This document shows positions 12,794 through 12,860 of a DNA stretch of 12,860 bases, one piece after another. The stretch is from the NCBI GenBank assembly GCA_902494195.1, contig CABUSH010000035.1, forward strand, positions 1-12,860, in the 5' to 3' direction. The stretch comes from an uncultured Collinsella sp. Lineage in GTDB: Bacteria > Actinomycetota > Coriobacteriia > Coriobacteriales > Coriobacteriaceae. Under the pieces are notes generated by a model. The model did not search any database. It was given only the letters and a program-made list of their open reading frames with translations, and was not told where the DNA came from. The position numbers and the translations under genes were made by a program. Positions within the stretch are counted from its first letter, which is position 1. Every line of letters starts with the position of its first letter.

Positions 12794-12860
12794 ACGATTG
12801 AGGCGCGCCCAGAACGGGCCGCCGACCGGGCGCCCGCGCACGGCCGAACGTCCCTGCCCC

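Overview
The window is high-GC bacterial DNA with every recognised gene on the + strand. The G/C-rich third codon positions, the short form of HisG with a HisZ partner, and the overall style suggest an actinobacterium of the class Coriobacteriia, probably a gut Collinsella-like species. This taxon call is an inference; no marker gene is present.

Left block (1-4218) is a sugar or Amadori-product uptake and breakdown locus. It starts with the 3' part of a SIS-domain gene resembling the FrlB/FraB/GfrF sugar-phosphate deglycases. A complete mannose-family PTS follows (EIIA, EIIB, EIIC, EIID as four separate genes), then an FrlC-like TIM-barrel epimerase. A likely reading is that the PTS imports and phosphorylates a fructosamine or related compound (fructoselysine/glucoselysine type), the epimerase feeds in a C3 epimer, and the SIS enzyme splits the phosphorylated adduct into a hexose phosphate and an amine. 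The substrate is inferred from gene company, not proven. Strong terminator-like hairpins lie after the SIS gene (709-737) and after EIID (3331-3364). The next start codon is only about 20-30 bases beyond each, so the downstream genes probably depend on read-through.

Right block (4388-12738) is a nearly complete histidine biosynthesis operon: hisZ-hisG (one fused gene), hisD, hisC, hisB, hisH, hisA, hisF, hisI, a 75-codon gene of unknown function, and hisE. Together they convert PRPP and ATP to histidine, except for histidinol-phosphate phosphatase, which is not in the window. Many junctions are tight: hisC starts one base after hisD, hisB directly follows hisC, and hisH/hisA and hisI/orf75 share ATGA overlaps. 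A perfect 12-bp stem hairpin (4321-4352) sits just before the operon.

Two non-coding elements interrupt the his operon. Between hisB and hisH (9349-9463) is a REP/MITE-like inverted repeat, 30 of 31 bases matching between arms. Between hisF and hisI (11718-11790) is a fold-back centred on an 18-bp perfect palindrome. The items most worth a second look are the HisZ-HisG fusion, the small unknown gene inside the his operon, the inverted-repeat element, and the Amadori-type PTS operon with its internal terminators. I found no CRISPR array, rRNA, tRNA, transposase or phage gene. No gene-free stretch exceeds 300 bases.
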